A DNA stretch of 64,000 nt, taken from contig NZ_BSSA01000008.1 of assembly GCF_030268885.1 (NCBI RefSeq), positions 124,001 through 188,000 of the forward strand, in the 5' to 3' direction. The DNA is from Kitasatospora phosalacinea. Its GTDB lineage: Bacteria > Actinomycetota > Actinomycetes > Streptomycetales > Streptomycetaceae. Below the pieces are notes generated by a model, which ran no database searches, had not been told where the DNA came from, and worked only from the letters and a program-made list of their open reading frames with translations. Each line of letters opens with the position of its first letter. Within the stretch, counting starts at the first letter, position 1. The position numbers and the translations under genes are program-made. Below are positions 7,211-16,132 of this stretch, piece after piece.

Positions 7211-7942
7211 ATGGGTTCCGCCTCGAAGCAGTCCAACCCCACCGGCAAGCAGCCCAAGCCGGGCAGCAAGGCCGCCCAGCAGGCCGACCGCCGGGCCCGG
7301 ATCGCCGAGCTGCGCGCCGTCGAGCAGCGCCGCGAGCGCCGCAACAAGATCCTCACCATCGGCGTCTCGTCCGTCCTGGTGCTCGCCATGATCGGCGGCG
7401 GCACCTGGCTGGCGCTGGACGCCAAGGACAAGAACGACAAGAAGAAGGCCGCCGCGACGGCGGCCGCCGAGGCCGCGCAGAAGGCCAAGGACGACGCCGC
7501 GAAGGCCGAGATCCCGGGTCTGCAGACCTTCGGCAAGCTCACCCAGAACCACGTCAAGACCGAGGTGAAGTACCCGCAGACCCCGCCGGTCGGCGGCGAC
7601 CACGACCCGGTCTGGCAGACCTGCATGGGCAACGTCTACGACAAGCCGGTCAGGAACGAGAACGCGGTCCACTCGCTGGAGCACGGCGCCGTCTGGGTCA
7701 CCTACAACGGCAAGGCCACCCCGGAGGACATCAAGACCCTCAGCGACAAGGTCAAGGCCACCCCGTACAGCATGATGAGCCCGTACCCGGACGAGCAGGG
7801 CACCATCACGCTGACCGCGTGGAGCACCCAGCTGGTCGTGGACTCCGCCACCGACCCGCGGGTCGAGACCTTCTTCGCCAAGTACGTCCAGGGCCCGCAG
7901 ACCCTGGAGCAGGGCGCCAGCTGCAGCTCGGGGCAGATGTGA
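7211..7942 (+). CDS. DUF3105 family membrane-anchored protein
   Basis: 243 residues. A Lys/Arg/Gln-rich cytoplasmic N-terminus is followed by one transmembrane segment (about residues 39-60, ILTIGVSSVLVLAMIGGGTWLA, running to the Lys-rich stretch). An Ala/Lys helix then leads to an extracytoplasmic DUF3105 domain with PPVGGDHDPVWQTCMGNVYD, the conserved HSLEHGAVWVTY and PYSMMSPYP. His, Met and Cys clusters suggest metal contact, but function is not established. The ATG at 7211 follows AAGGAAG; longer frames lack it. The gene overlaps the DUF305 gene by four bases, a pairing seen repeatedly in streptomycetes. Confidence 0.8.
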   Translation: MGSASKQSNPTGKQPKPGSKAAQQADRRARIAELRAVEQRRERRNKILTIGVSSVLVLAMIGGGTWLALDAKDKNDKKKAAATAAAEAAQKAKDDAAKAEIPGLQTFGKLTQNHVKTEVKYPQTPPVGGDHDPVWQTCMGNVYDKPVRNENAVHSLEHGAVWVTYNGKATPEDIKTLSDKVKATPYSMMSPYPDEQGTITLTAWSTQLVVDSATDPRVETFFAKYVQGPQTLEQGASCSSGQM

Positions 7943-8667
7943 CCGCCGCCCCCGTCGGCGAGGAGCCGGAGCAGGAGTACGAGGAGCCCGCGGAAGGCGC
8001 GGAGCAGCCGGCCGTCCGGCGCGGTCGGCGGGCGTTCTGGTGGCCCGCCGCGCTCGCGGCCGTGGTCGCGCTCGGGCTGGGCGTCCCGGCGCTGGTCTCC
8101 GGCAGCACGCCCGCGTCCGGCAGTTCGGCGGGCACGGCGGCCGCCTCGGCCGCACCGGCCACCGGTTCGGCGGACGCCGGGTTCGCCCGCGACATGGCGA
8201 CGCACCACCAGCAGGCCATCGACATGTCGTTCATCGTCCGGGACCGCACCCAGGACGAGGCGGTGCGCGGCTTCGCGTTCGACGTGATCAACACCCAGGC
8301 GAACCAGCGCGGCATGCTGATGGGCTTCCTCGACCAGTGGGGCCTGTCGCAGAACACCACCGCCAAGCCGATGGCCTGGATGAACCACACCTACGAGGCC
8401 CACGACGGCTCGCTGATGCCCGGCATGGCGACCAACACCGAACTGGACCGGCTCCGTTCGCTCAGCGGCCGGGACGCCGAGGTGTACTACCTGCAGCTGA
8501 TGATCAAGCACCACCAGGCGGGCGCGGAGATGGCCCAGGCGTACGTGGACGCGGGGAGCAACGCCCCGGAGAAGCGGCTCGCCCAGGGCATGGTCGACGC
8601 GCAGCACGCCGAGATCCAGCTGATGACCGACATGCTGCACGAGCGCGGCGCCCAGCCCGCTCCCTGA
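7939..8667 (+). CDS. DUF305 family protein, probable envelope metal-binding protein
   Basis: 242 residues, GTG start at 7939 overlapping the DUF3105 stop codon (GTGA). An acidic N-terminus is followed by one membrane segment (about 34-53). The extracytoplasmic helical DUF305 domain carries His and Met pairs: DMATHHQQAIDMS, MNHTYEAHDGSLMPGM, MIKHHQAGAEMAQ and a C-terminal DAQHAEIQLM. These repeated HH/M motifs are typical of the family, which forms ferritin-like bundles and is often linked to copper or silver. The metal and role here are inferred. It is the last gene of the unit, ended by a 17-base-pair hairpin. Confidence 0.82.
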   Translation: MTAAPVGEEPEQEYEEPAEGAEQPAVRRGRRAFWWPAALAAVVALGLGVPALVSGSTPASGSSAGTAAASAAPATGSADAGFARDMATHHQQAIDMSFIVRDRTQDEAVRGFAFDVINTQANQRGMLMGFLDQWGLSQNTTAKPMAWMNHTYEAHDGSLMPGMATNTELDRLRSLSGRDAEVYYLQLMIKHHQAGAEMAQAYVDAGSNAPEKRLAQGMVDAQHAEIQLMTDMLHERGAQPAP

Positions 8668-8691
8668 CGCACCGCCACCCCGCCGTGCCGC

Positions 8692-8731
8692 CCCGAGGGC
8701 GCCGTCCGACCCACCGGACGGCGCCCTCGGG
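8692..8731. terminator. Strong bidirectional terminator hairpin
   Basis: CCCGAGGGCGCCGTCCG (8692-8708) pairs perfectly with 8715-8731 around a 6-base loop. It lies between the convergent DUF305 and MFS genes. Confidence 0.88.
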
Positions 8732-8742
8732 CGTTCGGCGCT

Positions 8743-8795
8743 CCCCTCGCCCCGCCTCCGCCCCCTCGCCCCGCCTCCGCCCCCTCGCCCCGCCT
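8743..8795. repeat. 19-base tandem repeat, about 2.7 copies
   Basis: C-rich unit containing CCTCGCCCCGCCTCC, repeated with a 19-base period up to the stop codon of the MFS gene. Probably replication slippage in a non-coding spacer. Confidence 0.7.
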
Positions 8796-10220
8796 TCAGC
8801 CCTTGCAGAGCCGCACCGCCAGCACCGCGACCGCCGCCAGCAGCAGCGGGACGGCGCGGCCGCCCGCCGCCGTCCCGGCCTGGTGGACGGCCAGGACCGG
8901 CAGGGCGGTGCCGAGGGCGGTGCCGAGGCTGCGGACCATGTTGACCAGTCCGCCGCCGACGGCCGAGCTCTGCGCGGGGATCGCCCGCATCACCAGGGCG
9001 TTGTTGGCGGGCAGCAGCAGCCCGAGGCCGTAGCCGGTGAGCAGCAGCGGCAGCGCCGTCGTCCACGGGCCGGGGGCGGGCAGGGCGGCGAGCAGGAGCA
9101 GTCCGGCGGCGGCGGCGAGCGCTCCGCAGCGGCAGCGGGCGGCGTCGCTCCAGCGGCGGGGCAGCAGGGCGCCGCCCGCGGTGGCGGCGACGGCGAACGC
9201 GGCGGGCAGGGCGGTGATCGCGGCGCCCGCGGCGGCGGTGCCGGTGCCGTGTCCGGCGAGGACGACGGGTTCCAGCACGAGCGGGCAGAACAGCAGCAGG
9301 TAGCCGATCAGGGCGACCAGCAGTCCGGCCCGGATGCCGGGGGTGTTGACCAGGCCGGGCGGGACGATCGGGAGGTCGGCGCGGCGCTCCTGCCGGACGA
9401 GGGCGAGGGTCGCGGCGGCGGAGACGGCGAGCAGCACGGCGACTGCCCGGCCGGGCAGCGGCAGGCCGGAGGCGGCGGAGAGGGCGAGCAGCAGCGCGGT
9501 GGAGGCCGCGGCCAGCAGCAGGAGACCGGCCAGGTCGAAGCGTCCCTCGCGGGCGGTGCGGGCCGGGCAGCGGCCGTCGGGGAAGGTGCGCGGCAGCAGG
9601 AACCAGCCCGCCAGCATGCCGAGCACGCCGACCGGCACGTTGACCCAGAACGCCCAGCGCCAGGAGGCGTGGGCGACCAGCAGCCCGCCGAGGGTCGGGC
9701 CGAGGGCCAGGCCGAGGGCCTGGGCGGCGGCCTGCACGCCGAGCGCGGTGCGCATCGCCCGCTCGGGCACGCCGCGGGCGACCAGGGCGACGCTGTTGGC
9801 CTGCATCATCGCGCCGCCGACCGCCTGCACGGCCCGGCAGGCGATCAGCAGGCCCAGGTTCCCGGCGAGTCCGGCGCCGAGCGAGGCGGCCGCGAACACC
9901 GCGAACCCGCCCAGGTACACGGTCTTGCGGCCGACCAGGTCGGACAGCCGCCCGACCGGGGCCAGCAGCGCGACCAGCACCAGCAGGTACGCCAGCGAGA
10001 CCCATTCGACGGCGGCGAAGGAGGCGGCGAAGTGGCCCTCCAGGGCGGGGAAGACCAGCGAGGTGACGCTCGCGGTGAGCTGGCCGAGGAACGCGCCCAG
10101 ACAGACGGTGCCGACGGCCAGCCAGTGCGCGTGCGGCCAGCGGGCGACGGCGCGCGGGCGGGGGCGTTCGGCGAGTTGCAGGGTGTCGAGCAGCCGGGAG
10201 GCCGCCGCGGATTCAGCCAT
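8796..10220 (-). CDS. MFS drug-efflux-type transporter (DHA2/EmrB-QacA-like)
   Basis: 474-residue inner-membrane protein with many hydrophobic segments, consistent with 14 helices. Recognisable MFS features are GRLSDLVGRKTVYLGG (motif A between helices 2 and 3), the arginine motif LLIACRAVQAVGGAMM, and GPTLGGLLVAHASWRWAFWVNVPVG (motif C region and the WRW signature of DHA2 pumps). Probably exports a toxic compound by proton antiport. The ATG at 10220 has no ribosome-binding site and lies seven bases after a -10-like TATGTT, so it is probably leaderless. It is divergent from a MarR regulator, the usual arrangement for regulator-controlled efflux. Confidence 0.88.
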   Translation of the reverse strand: MAESAAASRLLDTLQLAERPRPRAVARWPHAHWLAVGTVCLGAFLGQLTASVTSLVFPALEGHFAASFAAVEWVSLAYLLVLVALLAPVGRLSDLVGRKTVYLGGFAVFAAASLGAGLAGNLGLLIACRAVQAVGGAMMQANSVALVARGVPERAMRTALGVQAAAQALGLALGPTLGGLLVAHASWRWAFWVNVPVGVLGMLAGWFLLPRTFPDGRCPARTAREGRFDLAGLLLLAAASTALLLALSAASGLPLPGRAVAVLLAVSAAATLALVRQERRADLPIVPPGLVNTPGIRAGLLVALIGYLLLFCPLVLEPVVLAGHGTGTAAAGAAITALPAAFAVAATAGGALLPRRWSDAARCRCGALAAAAGLLLLAALPAPGPWTTALPLLLTGYGLGLLLPANNALVMRAIPAQSSAVGGGLVNMVRSLGTALGTALPVLAVHQAGTAAGGRAVPLLLAAVAVLAVRLCKG

Positions 10221-10225
10221 GCGCC

Positions 10226-10257
10226 GAACATATCTGCTTCCGACATATTCGCTCAAG
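10226..10257 (-). promoter_or_regulatory. MFS promoter overlapped by AT-rich palindrome
   Basis: On the minus strand TTGAGC (10257-10252) and TATGTT are 18 bases apart, and the MFS ATG follows the -10 by six bases. The imperfect palindrome GAACATATC (10226-10234) / GACATATTC (10242-10250), 7 of 9 matching, overlaps this promoter and is a likely MarR operator. Confidence 0.5.
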
Positions 10258-10376
10258 GAGTGTTTCCGTTCCCGAGCGATCCGACGCGCCCTCCCCGCCC
10301 GACGGCCCGCCGCCCCGGCCGTTCGACGGGTGGACTCCCGGTAGCCCGCCGGTTGCCGGGCGCTACGCTGTCCGCC

Positions 10377-10880
10377 ATGTCCTCGCAGCCCCAGCCCGCC
10401 CCGCACCCGCCCGGACCTGCGGCCGAGGCCGACGCGCTCGCCGGGGCGCAGCAGCTCACCGACGTGATCACCCGGCTCCGCCGGGCGCTGCGCAGCTCGA
10501 TCCGCTCGGAGTTCCCCTGGGAGGCGCTGCCGATGGCCCAGGTCGAGCTGCTCCAGACCCTGGCGGCCTCCCCGCTGCGGGTCGGCGAGCTGGCCGCCCG
10601 CCAGCGCCTCGCCCCGAACACCGTCAGCGGCCTGATCTCCAAGCTCCTGGACGCGGGCCTGGTCGACCGCCAGCCCGACCCCGGCGACCGCCGCACCGCC
10701 CGGATCGCCCTCACCGGGGCCGGCCACCAGCAGTTGCGCGACTGGCAGAGCGCCCACGAGCGCCGCCTCGCCACCGCCCTGGAGAGCCTCACCCCCGCCG
10801 ACCGCGAGGCCGTCATGCGCGCCCTCCCGGGCCTCGACCGCCTCGCCCACTCCCTCGCGGGCACCGACCCGCTGCGCTGA
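10377..10880 (+). CDS. MarR-family transcriptional regulator
   Basis: 167-residue winged-helix regulator. The DNA-binding part (about 50-115) has LLQTLAASPLRVGELAARQRL, the recognition helix APNTVSGLISKLLDAGLVDR and the wing QPDPGDRRTARIALT. The ATG at 10377 is the only start close to the conserved N-terminus; no clear ribosome-binding site is present. It is divergent from an MFS exporter and probably represses it through the AT-rich palindrome at 10226-10250. Ligand unknown. Confidence 0.87.
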   Translation: MSSQPQPAPHPPGPAAEADALAGAQQLTDVITRLRRALRSSIRSEFPWEALPMAQVELLQTLAASPLRVGELAARQRLAPNTVSGLISKLLDAGLVDRQPDPGDRRTARIALTGAGHQQLRDWQSAHERRLATALESLTPADREAVMRALPGLDRLAHSLAGTDPLR

Positions 10881-10971
10881 ACCGGGACCCCGGACCGGGG
10901 CGCCCGGACCGCCCACGGCGATGTCCGATTCCCGCCAGTCGGCACCCCGGGGATCACGCAGACTGGAAGGC

Positions 10972-12503
10972 GTGATCGACGACGAGACCAGGTACCGGGC
11001 GGTGGACAGCCGGGACGCCCGCTTCGACGGGGTGTTCTTCACGGCGGTGCGGACCACCGGCATCTACTGCCGTCCGAGCTGCCCGGCCACCACCCCCAAG
11101 CGCACCAACTGCACCTTCTACCCGACCGCGGCCGCCGCCCAGGGCGCGGGCTACCGGGCCTGCCGGCGCTGCCGGCCGGACTCGGTGCCCGGCTCGCCGG
11201 AGTGGAACCACCGGGCCGACCTGGTCGGCCGCGCGATGCGGCTGATCGGGGACGGCGTGGTCGACCGGGAGGGCGTCGCCGGGCTGGCCGCCCGGCTCGG
11301 CTACAGCTCCCGGCAGCTCCAGCGCCAACTGACCGCCGAACTCGGCGCGGGCCCGCTCGCGCTGGCCCGGGCGCAGCGTGCGCAGACCGCGCGACTGCTC
11401 CTGCAGACCACCGAACTGCCGGTCACCGACGTGGCGTTCGCGGCGGGCTTCGCCTCCGTCCGGCAGTTCAACGACACCATCCGCGAGGTGTACGACCGCA
11501 CCCCGTCCGCGCTGCGCACCGAGCGCGGCGGCCACCGCCGCACCCCGGCCGCGGGCGGCACGCTCAGCCTGCGGCTGGCCTACCGGGGCGCGATCGACAC
11601 CGGCCACCTGCTCGACTTCCTCGGCCTGCGGGCCGTCCCGGGCGTCGAGGAGGTCGTCCCGGGCCCGCTCCCCGGCACCCGCACCTACCGGCGCACGCTG
11701 GCCCTCCCGTACGGGCACGGCCTGGCGGAGGTCGACGGGCTCGGGCCCGGCGACCGGCCGGACCGGGGGTGGCTGGACTGCCGGCTGACCCTCACCGACC
11801 TGCGCGACCTGACCACGGCCGTGCACCGGCTGCGCGCCCTGTTCGACCTGGACGCCGACCCGGACGCGGTGGACGCCCGGCTCGCCGCCGACCCGCTGCT
11901 GGCCCCGCTCGCCGCCGCCCGGCCGGGACTGCGCTCGCCCGGGCACGTCGACCCGCACGAGCTGGCCGTCCGGGCCGTGCTCGGCCAGCAGGTCACGGTG
12001 GCCGCCGCCCGCACCCTGGCCGGACGGCTCGCCGAGCGGTACGGCACCGCGCTGCCCGCCGCCGACGGCGGACTGCGCCTGCTGTTCCCGACCGCGGCCG
12101 CGCTGGCCGCCGCCGACCCGGAGGACCTGGCGATGCCGCGGGCCCGGCGCCGGGCCCTGCTCGGGCTGTGCGCGGCGCTCGCCGACGGCACCGTCGGGCT
12201 CGACCGCGGGGTGGACCGCGAGCAGGCCGCCGCCGAACTGCTCGCCCTGCCCGGCATCGGCCCGTGGACGGTCGGCTACCTGCGGATGCGCGCCCTGGCC
12301 GACCCGGACGTGTTCCTCCCCACCGACATCGGCGTCCGCGACGGCCTGCGCGCCCTCGGCGCGGACGGCGACCCGCGCGCCGCCGCCGACCGCTCCGCCC
12401 CCTGGGCGCCCTGGCGCTCCTACGCCCTGCACCACCTGTGGACGGCCGCCGCCGACCACCACCGCACCGTCCCCCGTACCCGCAAGACCCGCGAGGACCA
12501 GTC

Positions 12504-12507
<4 letters not shown>
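10972..12507 (+). CDS. alkA: Ada/AlkA fusion: AraC-type regulator with 3-methyladenine DNA glycosylase
   Basis: 511 residues with four domains in order: the Ada zinc domain (Cys33, Cys37, Cys64, Cys67 in CRPSC and CRRC), an AraC-type helix-turn-helix (about 85-185, LAARLGYSSRQLQRQL), the AlkA N-terminal domain, and a helix-hairpin-helix glycosylase (ALPGIGPWTVGYLRMRAL, catalytic-loop Asp in LPTDIGVRDG). It removes alkylated bases and probably also senses methyl damage. Start chosen as GTG 10972, because family members begin with IDDETRY; an ATG at 10921 would add 17 residues, and neither has a well-spaced ribosome-binding site. The Ogt gene overlaps by four bases. Confidence 0.9.
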
Positions 12508-13034
<527 letters not shown>

Positions 13035-13058
13035 GGCCGGTCGCCGCGGGTCGCCGGG

Positions 13059-13089
13059 AGCGCCCGCGACCGGGCGGGTCGTGGGCGCT
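13059..13089. terminator. Hairpin between convergent ogt and rsgA
   Basis: AGCGCCCGCGACC (13059-13071) pairs with GGTCGTGGGCGCT (13077-13089), 12 of 13 canonical plus one G-T pair, loop of 5 bases. Confidence 0.75.
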
Positions 13090-13097
13090 GCGGGGTG

Positions 13098-14204
13098 TCA
13101 GGGCTTGGGGTGGGAGCGGGCGGCCTTGGTGAGGTGCTTGCGGTGGCGGGCGCGTTCGGCGCGCAGGCGGGCGTCGGTGCGGGCGGCGATCCAGTCGTTC
13201 TCGCGCTGGAGCTTGAGGTAGCGCTCCCAGCGGAGCTCGGGGAGGGTGCCGTCGGCGAGGGCGGCCCGGACCGCGCAGCGGGGTTCGGTGCGGTGGGAGC
13301 AGTCGGCGTAGCGGCAGTCGGCGGCGAGGGCGGTGATGTCGGCGAAGGCCTGGTCGATGCCGTCGCCGCCGAACAGGCCGACGCCGCGCAGGCCCGGGGT
13401 GTCGATGACGGCGCCGCCGCCGGGCAGCGGGACGAGCTCGCGGGCCGTGGTGGTGTGGCGGCCCTTCTCATCGACGGAGCGGACCTGCTGGACGGTCATC
13501 GCGGCCGTCCCGGTGAGGGCGTTGGTGAGGGTGGACTTGCCCGCGCCGGACTGGCCGATCAGGGCGCAGGAGCCGGTGGCGCGGGCGCGCAGCGCGTCCA
13601 TCCCCTCGCCGGTGGCGGCGCTGACCGTCAGGACGGTGACACCGGGGGCGATCGCCTCCACGTCCGCCCGGACGAAGTCGCCGTCGTGGACCAGGTCGGA
13701 CTTGGTCAGGACGATCAGCGGTTCGGCCCCGGACTCCCAGGCGAGGGCGAGCAGGCGCTCCACCCGGCCGGGATCGGGTTCCGCGGCGAGCGAGACGGCG
13801 ATCAGCACGGTGTCGACGTTGGCGGCCAGGACCTGGCCCTCGGAGCGCTTGTGGGCGCCCTTGCGGATGATCGCGGTGGTGCGGGGCAGCACCGCGGCGA
13901 GGGCGGGGGCGGGCCGGGCGGCGGGGTCGTAGGCGACCCAGTCGCCGGTGCACGGGTTGTGCGCGGTGTCGGCGGTCGTCACCGGACGGGTGGCGGCCCG
14001 CCGCGTGACGGGCTCGCCGCTCTCCGGATCGACGAGCAGCACCTCGCAGCTGCCGCGGTCCATCCGGACGATCCGTCCGGGCAGCAGACCGTGCTCGGCG
14101 AGCGGGGCGAACGCGGCGGCCCGGTCGTCCGTCCAGCCGAGCCCGGCGAGCGGGTGGGCGGGAGCGGGGGCGGGCGTGCTGGTGGGGTCGTGCATGGTGA
14201 TCAA
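13098..14204 (-). CDS. rsgA: Ribosome small-subunit-dependent GTPase A
   Basis: 368 residues. Circularly permuted GTPase that assists late 30S maturation. An N-terminal OB-like part is followed by G4 (TKSD), then G1 (GQSGAGKST) and G3 (DTPG), the permuted order typical of RsgA/YjeQ. The C-terminal zinc knuckle is CRYADCSHRTEPRC (CX4CXHX5C). The TTG at 14204 has GAAGGG six bases upstream; an ATG at 14195 is an alternative with poorer spacing. A short ORF with a near-perfect ribosome-binding site lies 42 bases upstream on the same strand and may affect its translation. Streptomycetes can carry another copy beside aroA, so this may be a paralogue. Confidence 0.9.
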   Translation of the reverse strand: MITMHDPTSTPAPAPAHPLAGLGWTDDRAAAFAPLAEHGLLPGRIVRMDRGSCEVLLVDPESGEPVTRRAATRPVTTADTAHNPCTGDWVAYDPAARPAPALAAVLPRTTAIIRKGAHKRSEGQVLAANVDTVLIAVSLAAEPDPGRVERLLALAWESGAEPLIVLTKSDLVHDGDFVRADVEAIAPGVTVLTVSAATGEGMDALRARATGSCALIGQSGAGKSTLTNALTGTAAMTVQQVRSVDEKGRHTTTARELVPLPGGGAVIDTPGLRGVGLFGGDGIDQAFADITALAADCRYADCSHRTEPRCAVRAALADGTLPELRWERYLKLQRENDWIAARTDARLRAERARHRKHLTKAARSHPKP

Positions 14205-14246
14205 CGGGGACCCTTCGAGGGAACGGGCGGCCCCGGCCGGTCGGCG

Positions 14247-14351
14247 TCAGCGCGTGGGCGACACCGGAAGGCGGCGGACCGGGAGCCAGGGGGTGACGGA
14301 CTCGGTGGACTTCCGAACGCTGGGGACAACACCTGCGTGAACCGGCCTCAC
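14247..14351 (-). CDS. Candidate 34-residue leader or small protein upstream of rsgA
   Basis: GTG at 14351 to TGA at 14249-14247. The reason to call it is the ribosome-binding site: on the minus strand GGAAGGAGGTGA (14368-14357) is an almost complete match to the 16S rRNA tail, at suitable spacing from the GTG. The peptide is basic with Val, Pro, Arg and Ser (starts VRPVHAGVVPSVRKS). It ends 42 bases before the rsgA start. No family recognised. It could be a regulatory leader peptide or a real small protein. Confidence 0.45.
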   Translation of the reverse strand: MRPVHAGVVPSVRKSTESVTPWLPVRRLPVSPTR

Positions 14352-14473
14352 GGCCCTCACCTCCTTCCTCTCCGGACGCGCCTCGCGCACCCCGCCACGG
14401 GGTGCCCTCGATCGGCGGACGCCACGCTAGCGGCCGCCCGCCGCCCGCGCCACCGGTTTTCCCGGGGCGCGCT

Positions 14474-15697
14474 TCACCTGCCGGAGCGGCGGCGGCGCCG
14501 GGTGCCGATCCGGCTGCTGATCCGGCGGCGCACGTCGCGCGGGGGCAGGAAGCCGGCCCAGCGCTCGGGGTACTCGCTGGGGACGGGGCGGTCGTCGTCC
14601 TCGTCGAAGAGGTCCTCGTCGTGGCCCTCGGCGAGGCCGAACTGGCGGGCCCGCTCGGCGCGTTCGACGGCGCGGCGGGCGGCGGCCTCGCGGCCGCGCT
14701 CGACGGCGGCGTCCTCGGCGAGGCGCTCGTTCTCGGCGCGGGCGTCGGCGGTCTCGACGGTGGGCCAGCGGCGGTCTATCGCGGCGTTCATCGCGGCGCC
14801 GATCAGCACGGCCAGCGCCACCACGAAGATCCACAGCAGCACGGCGACGGGCGCGGCGAGCGAGCCGTAGACGGAGTGGCCCTCGACCGAGCTGACCAGG
14901 TAGAGCCGCAGGCCGACGCTGCAGACCACCAGGACCAGCAGGGCGACCAGGGCGCCGGGGATGTCCTCGCGCCAGGGCGTGGAGACCGGGACGGCCACGT
15001 GGTAGAGGGTGGTGAGGGAGACGACCAGCAGGACGATCGCGGCGGGCCAGTAGAAGCCGGTGATCGCCCCGGTCCAGCTCGGGAAGGTGTTGATCAGCAG
15101 TCCGGGTCCGGCGACCAGCAGCGGCAGCACCAGGGAGCCGATCACCAGGGCGCCGAGGTAGAGGCCGAGCGACATCAGCCGGGTCTTGACCAGGCCGCGC
15201 TTGCCGTCGAGGCCGTACATGACGGTGATGGTGTCGATGAAGATGTACAGCGCCCGGGAGCCGGACCAGAGCGAGAGCAGGAAGCCGATCGAGATCAGGT
15301 CGGGCCGGGCGCTGTCGAAGACGTCGCTCAGCAGGGGCTGGACGATCTGGTCGATCGAGCTCGGTGAGAGCACCGTCCCAGCTGCTGAGACGATGTCGTT
15401 CTTGAGCTTGTCGATGGTGCCGGCCCCGAGGATGTCGTCGAGGTAGCCGAGGGTGCCGGCCAGGCAGAGCAGCAGCGGCGGGATGGACAGCAGGGTGAAG
15501 AAGGCCGCCTCGGCGGCGAGCCCGGTGACCCGGTACTCGACGCAGGTGTTGGTGGTGTCCTTCACGAGCGCCCACAGGGTGCCGTACCAGGTGGTTCGCT
15601 TGGCGGCGCGGCGCCGTCCGCCGCGGCGGCGGGAGGGGCGCTCCCCGGCCGGTCCCGGTGCTCCGGCGGGGTGGGGGGTACTGCCTGCTGCTTGCAC
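14474..15697 (-). CDS. YihY/BrkB-family inner-membrane protein
   Basis: 407 residues, GTG start at 15697. Six or so membrane helices between about residues 60 and 310, with the family pattern EYRVTGLAAEAAFFTLLSIPPLLLCLAG near the start, SGSRALYIFIDTITVMYG, and PGALVALLVLVVCSVGLRLYL near the end. The long C-terminal tail (about 310-407) is charged and cytoplasmic, ending in an Arg-rich stretch. The family was once called ribonuclease BN, which is wrong; its biochemical role is unknown. It is divergent from the sulfur operon leader. No operon partner is evident. Confidence 0.85.
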   Translation of the reverse strand: MQAAGSTPHPAGAPGPAGERPSRRRGGRRRAAKRTTWYGTLWALVKDTTNTCVEYRVTGLAAEAAFFTLLSIPPLLLCLAGTLGYLDDILGAGTIDKLKNDIVSAAGTVLSPSSIDQIVQPLLSDVFDSARPDLISIGFLLSLWSGSRALYIFIDTITVMYGLDGKRGLVKTRLMSLGLYLGALVIGSLVLPLLVAGPGLLINTFPSWTGAITGFYWPAAIVLLVVSLTTLYHVAVPVSTPWREDIPGALVALLVLVVCSVGLRLYLVSSVEGHSVYGSLAAPVAVLLWIFVVALAVLIGAAMNAAIDRRWPTVETADARAENERLAEDAAVERGREAAARRAVERAERARQFGLAEGHDEDLFDEDDDRPVPSEYPERWAGFLPPRDVRRRISSRIGTRRRRRSGR

Positions 15698-15870
15698 GCC
15701 CCTACGGTATCGGCCCGGGCCGCGCGGGCGGTGCGCCGCCGTCCGGCGCCGGGCGGGCGGCGGGGCCCGGAACAGGCCCGCTCGGCCGGTCGTCCCACCA
15801 TGCGGAACATCAGCGTCCAGGATTCGGACGTTAGTGGACCGCGAGTCGCTCGCCGTGCGAATCTCTTGCC

Positions 15871-15954
15871 ATGTCTAGCGCCGGAACCACCCTAGTTGGC
15901 CGACTCCACGTCGACCTCCTTCGCGTGTCCAGCGCCATCTGTCCGGTGACCTGA
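15871..15954 (+). CDS. Cysteine-type leader peptide of the sulfur operon
   Basis: 27-residue ORF from ATG 15871 to TGA 15952-15954, located 178 bases before sulfite reductase. The peptide contains RLHVDLLRVSSAIC, a very close match to the actinobacterial leader pattern (R-HVDL-RVSSA-C) found upstream of sulfur genes. Such upstream ORFs sense cysteine through ribosome stalling at the Cys codon, here TGT at 15940-15942, in mycobacterial work. It also has a rare CTA leucine codon. A hairpin at 16035-16071 lies between it and sir and may be the attenuator. The annotation as a leader is strong; the mechanism in this organism is inferred. Confidence 0.82.
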   Translation: MSSAGTTLVGRLHVDLLRVSSAICPVT

Positions 15955-16132
15955 GCCCTCCGTACGCCGCACCGCACCGGCGCCATCCCCGCCGTCGCGG
16001 ATGCGCGCAAGACCCTGCCCGGCCAGCGTCACCCCTCCCGCCGCCTGCGTCCAGAACGCCGCAGGTGGGAGCGGAGCGCGTCCGGGGCCGCCAGCACCTC
16101 GCACCCGCCAAGCCGCTCAAAGGACTGACACC
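15955..16132 (+). promoter_or_regulatory. Attenuation region between leader peptide and sir
   Basis: The spacer contains a hairpin with stems CCTGCG/CGCAGG and CTCCC/GGGAG (16035-16071, asymmetric bulge). The sir ribosome-binding site AAAGGAC lies at its 3' end. It is a candidate for folding that depends on translation of the upstream cysteine leader. Confidence 0.45.

Noticed and set aside
8040-10880. A 946-codon plus-strand frame covering DUF305, the MFS gene and MarR
   Set aside because: The middle is an antisense shadow of the MFS gene with low-complexity Gly/Gln/Arg composition. Only its end, from 10377, is the real MarR gene.
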